Assembly (NCBI RefSeq): GCF_004339565.1
Contig: NZ_SMFZ01000001.1
Coordinates: forward strand, 1,612,001 to 1,676,000
Direction: 5' to 3'
DNA from: Pseudonocardia endophytica
GTDB lineage: Bacteria; Actinomycetota; Actinomycetes; Mycobacteriales; Pseudonocardiaceae
Length of the DNA stretch: 64,000 bases
The notes under the pieces were generated by a model. That model saw only the letters and a list, made by a program, of their open reading frames with translations. It searched no databases and was not told where the DNA came from. Made by a program: the position numbers and the translations under genes. Positions 62,613-64,000 of the stretch are shown here, one piece after another; the stretch's first letter is position 1, and every line of letters begins with the position of its first letter.

Positions 62613-63290
62613 ATGACCGACGCGCCGCCCGCCGCGACTCCCTCGAGGCCGTCCACCCGTTCCTGGACCACGCTCTGGTACTACGCCGTGGTCGTCCTGA
62701 CGATCGGCCTGCTCTCCGGCGTCCCGTTCGGGCACGCCGCGACCCGGCTGCGGGGCATGCGGCGGGTCTGGTGCGTGGTGTCCGCGGTCGCGTACACGGC
62801 GGTCATGGTGGTGGCCGTCGTGATCTCCACGGTCTATCGCGACTCCCCCACCCCGGTCGGCGGCATGATCATGATCATCACGATCGTCGTCGCGATCGTG
62901 CATCTGACGTTCGTGCGCCGGTGGGTGCACACCGCGCCGCAGCCCCGGGGGTACGACCCGGCCGTCGGTGCCGTCCTGCACGCCCGCGGTCGCCGCGACG
63001 AGGCCCGGCGGATCGTCGAGCGCGACCCGTCGATGGCCCGCGAGCTGCGGATCGGGCGCCCGGACCTGCCCCGGACGTTCGACGACGGCGGGCTGGTCGA
63101 TCTGAACTCCGCGCCGGCCGCCGTGATCGCGCAGGTCTGTGGTGTGGACCCGGCGGTCGGCCAGCAGCTCGTCGACGCCCGGACGGCCGCCGGCACGCCG
63201 TTCGTGCGGGTCGACGACGTCTTCACCTACTCCGACGTGCCGTACCCGCTGTGGGACCGCATCCGGGAGCGCGCCGTCGTCGTTCCCTGA
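62613..63290 (+). CDS. Membrane-anchored helix-hairpin-helix (ComEA-like) protein
   Basis: 225 residues from the ATG at 62613. Two membrane helices ('YYAVVVLTIGLLSGVPFG' and 'SAVAYTAVMVVAVVIS', with a third near 'MIMIITIVVAIV') and then a C-terminal HhH unit 'LVDLNSAPAAVIAQVCGVDP' followed by 'QQLVDARTAAGTPFVRVDDV', typical of ComEA-type DNA-binding motifs. The divergent Ser/Gly-repeat gene shares the 115-bp promoter. Role unknown. Confidence 0.82.
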   Translation: MTDAPPAATPSRPSTRSWTTLWYYAVVVLTIGLLSGVPFGHAATRLRGMRRVWCVVSAVAYTAVMVVAVVISTVYRDSPTPVGGMIMIITIVVAIVHLTFVRRWVHTAPQPRGYDPAVGAVLHARGRRDEARRIVERDPSMARELRIGRPDLPRTFDDGGLVDLNSAPAAVIAQVCGVDPAVGQQLVDARTAAGTPFVRVDDVFTYSDVPYPLWDRIRERAVVVP

Positions 63291-63370
63291 GGACCCCTGA
63301 GCGCGGCGTCACCGTCCGGCACCTCACCCCCGATCCCCCGGCGGGCGCCGATCCGGGTGACGATGTGCGC

Positions 63371-63955
63371 ATGGCGCCCGACCACCTCGTCTTCCTGCGC
63401 CGGGCGATCCGGCACCCCGACCAGCTGGCGACCCCGTTCGTCACCGGCGACCGGCTGGCCCGGCAGCTCGCCGGCATCATCCCGGAGGCGTGCGCGGGCA
63501 CGGTCGTCGAACTCGGCGCGGGTACCGGGGCGCTGTCCGGCCCGATCCGCGACCGGCTGGCACCCGGCGCGCGACACCTGGCCGTCGAGATCGACGACGA
63601 CCTCGTCGCCCACCTGCGCGCGCACAAGCCGTGGCTCGAGGTCGTCCAGGACGACGCGCTCGACTACGACGCCGTGCTCGCGCGGGCCGGGATCGACAAG
63701 GTGGACGCCGTCGTGTCGTCGCTGCCGTGGGCACTGTTCGACCAGCCGCAGCGCCGGGATCTGCTCGCCGTGATCGGCAACCGTCTGGTCGCGGGCGGCG
63801 TGTTCGCGACGATCACCACCTGGATGGCGATGCCGCACCGCGTCCGCGAGCTGCGCGAGGCGCTGGACGGAGCGTTCGACGAGGTCGTGGAGACGACGAC
63901 GGTGTGGCGCAACCCGCCGCCCGCGCGGCTGTTCGTGTGCCGGAGACCCTATTAG
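63371..63955 (+). CDS. SAM-dependent methyltransferase (RsmA/PmtA-like)
   Basis: 194 residues from the ATG at 63371. SAM motif 'VVELGAGTGALSGPIRDRL' and 'VQDDALDY'; 'VVSSLPWALF' is the NPP(Y/W)-like catalytic position seen in phospholipid/rRNA N-methyltransferases (PmtA or KsgA-like), here SLPW. Likely phospholipid N-methyltransferase-type; substrate unproven. Confidence 0.82.
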   Translation: MAPDHLVFLRRAIRHPDQLATPFVTGDRLARQLAGIIPEACAGTVVELGAGTGALSGPIRDRLAPGARHLAVEIDDDLVAHLRAHKPWLEVVQDDALDYDAVLARAGIDKVDAVVSSLPWALFDQPQRRDLLAVIGNRLVAGGVFATITTWMAMPHRVRELREALDGAFDEVVETTTVWRNPPPARLFVCRRPY

Positions 63956-63987
63956 CTCGACGAGCGAGATACTTCGCGAACGAGCTA
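63953..63987. promoter_or_regulatory. Inverted repeat before the next gene
   Basis: Arms TAGCTCG (63953-63959) and CGAGCTA (63981-63987) enclose TTCGCGAA, directly before ATGs at 63990 and 63998 of a gene that runs out of the window. Looks like an operator for an autoregulated regulator (MarR-like style, inference). Confidence 0.45.
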
Positions 63988-64000
63988 CCATGGGGACATG

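Overview
The window is about 72-74% GC, with GTG/ATG starts, four-base ATGA/GTGA gene overlaps, a RamB-aceA-fadB2 block and a DUF853 ATPase. This points to an actinobacterium, most likely Pseudonocardiaceae (Pseudonocardia is my best guess, by inference only). All annotation is from reading the sequence; no database search was possible.

Layout. 1-3143: a GT2/GtrA glycosyltransferase (5' end outside the window) and a PMT-type membrane glycosyltransferase with a Gly/Pro-rich repeat tail. 3144-4870: no gene; a composite minisatellite of 19-bp units and a longer module repeated six times. 4871-9328: two PH-domain membrane proteins, a HerA-like ATPase and oligoribonuclease. 9406-10794: tRNA-His and tRNA-Lys, then a tRNA-Lys integrase remnant, a small HhH-GPD-like gene and an IS481-type transposase remnant. 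This looks like the scarred edge of a genomic island.

10795-31389 is the accessory region and the most interesting part. A co-directional minus-strand array of about 15 genes runs from a PucR-type regulator (22738) down to a tautomerase (10795). It encodes an acetoacetate-decarboxylase-fold protein, a complete toluene-4-monooxygenase-type (group 2) soluble diiron monooxygenase, and a split biotin-dependent PxpABC/biotin carboxylase/BCCP set resembling a dismantled urea carboxylase, then an SRPBCC protein and the tautomerase. Divergent from it are a second PxpB-PxpC pair and a 1109-residue molybdopterin oxidoreductase fused to a ferredoxin-reductase module. A succinate-semialdehyde-type dehydrogenase and a second PucR-type regulator close the region. 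My hypothesis is that ring oxidation of a heterocycle yields a lactam-like intermediate, which is opened with ATP/biotin chemistry and drained towards succinate. The substrate is unknown.

31505-34104: a cobalamin riboswitch and metE. 34151-36188: amidohydrolase, GNAT-like and ChrB-like genes. 36236-43663: RamB regulator, isocitrate lyase, 3-hydroxyacyl-CoA dehydrogenase and the methylcitrate enzymes PrpD, PrpB, PrpC. 43880-48466: a four-gene valine/isobutyryl-CoA operon. 48620-52958: CbtBA cobalt transport and a BtuFCD/FecBCD-type ABC importer. 52976-57215: a class Ic-like ribonucleotide reductase behind a second cobalamin riboswitch that is almost identical to the metE one. 57440-64000: PabB-PabC fusion, MDR oxidoreductase, type III CoA-transferase, DUF488, a Ser/Gly-repeat protein, a membrane HhH protein, a SAM methyltransferase and the first bases of another gene.

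Common threads: cobalamin economy (B12-independent MetE and NrdAB under riboswitches, cobalt/B12-type import), propionyl-CoA/valine metabolism, and an apparently acquired oxidative catabolic island.
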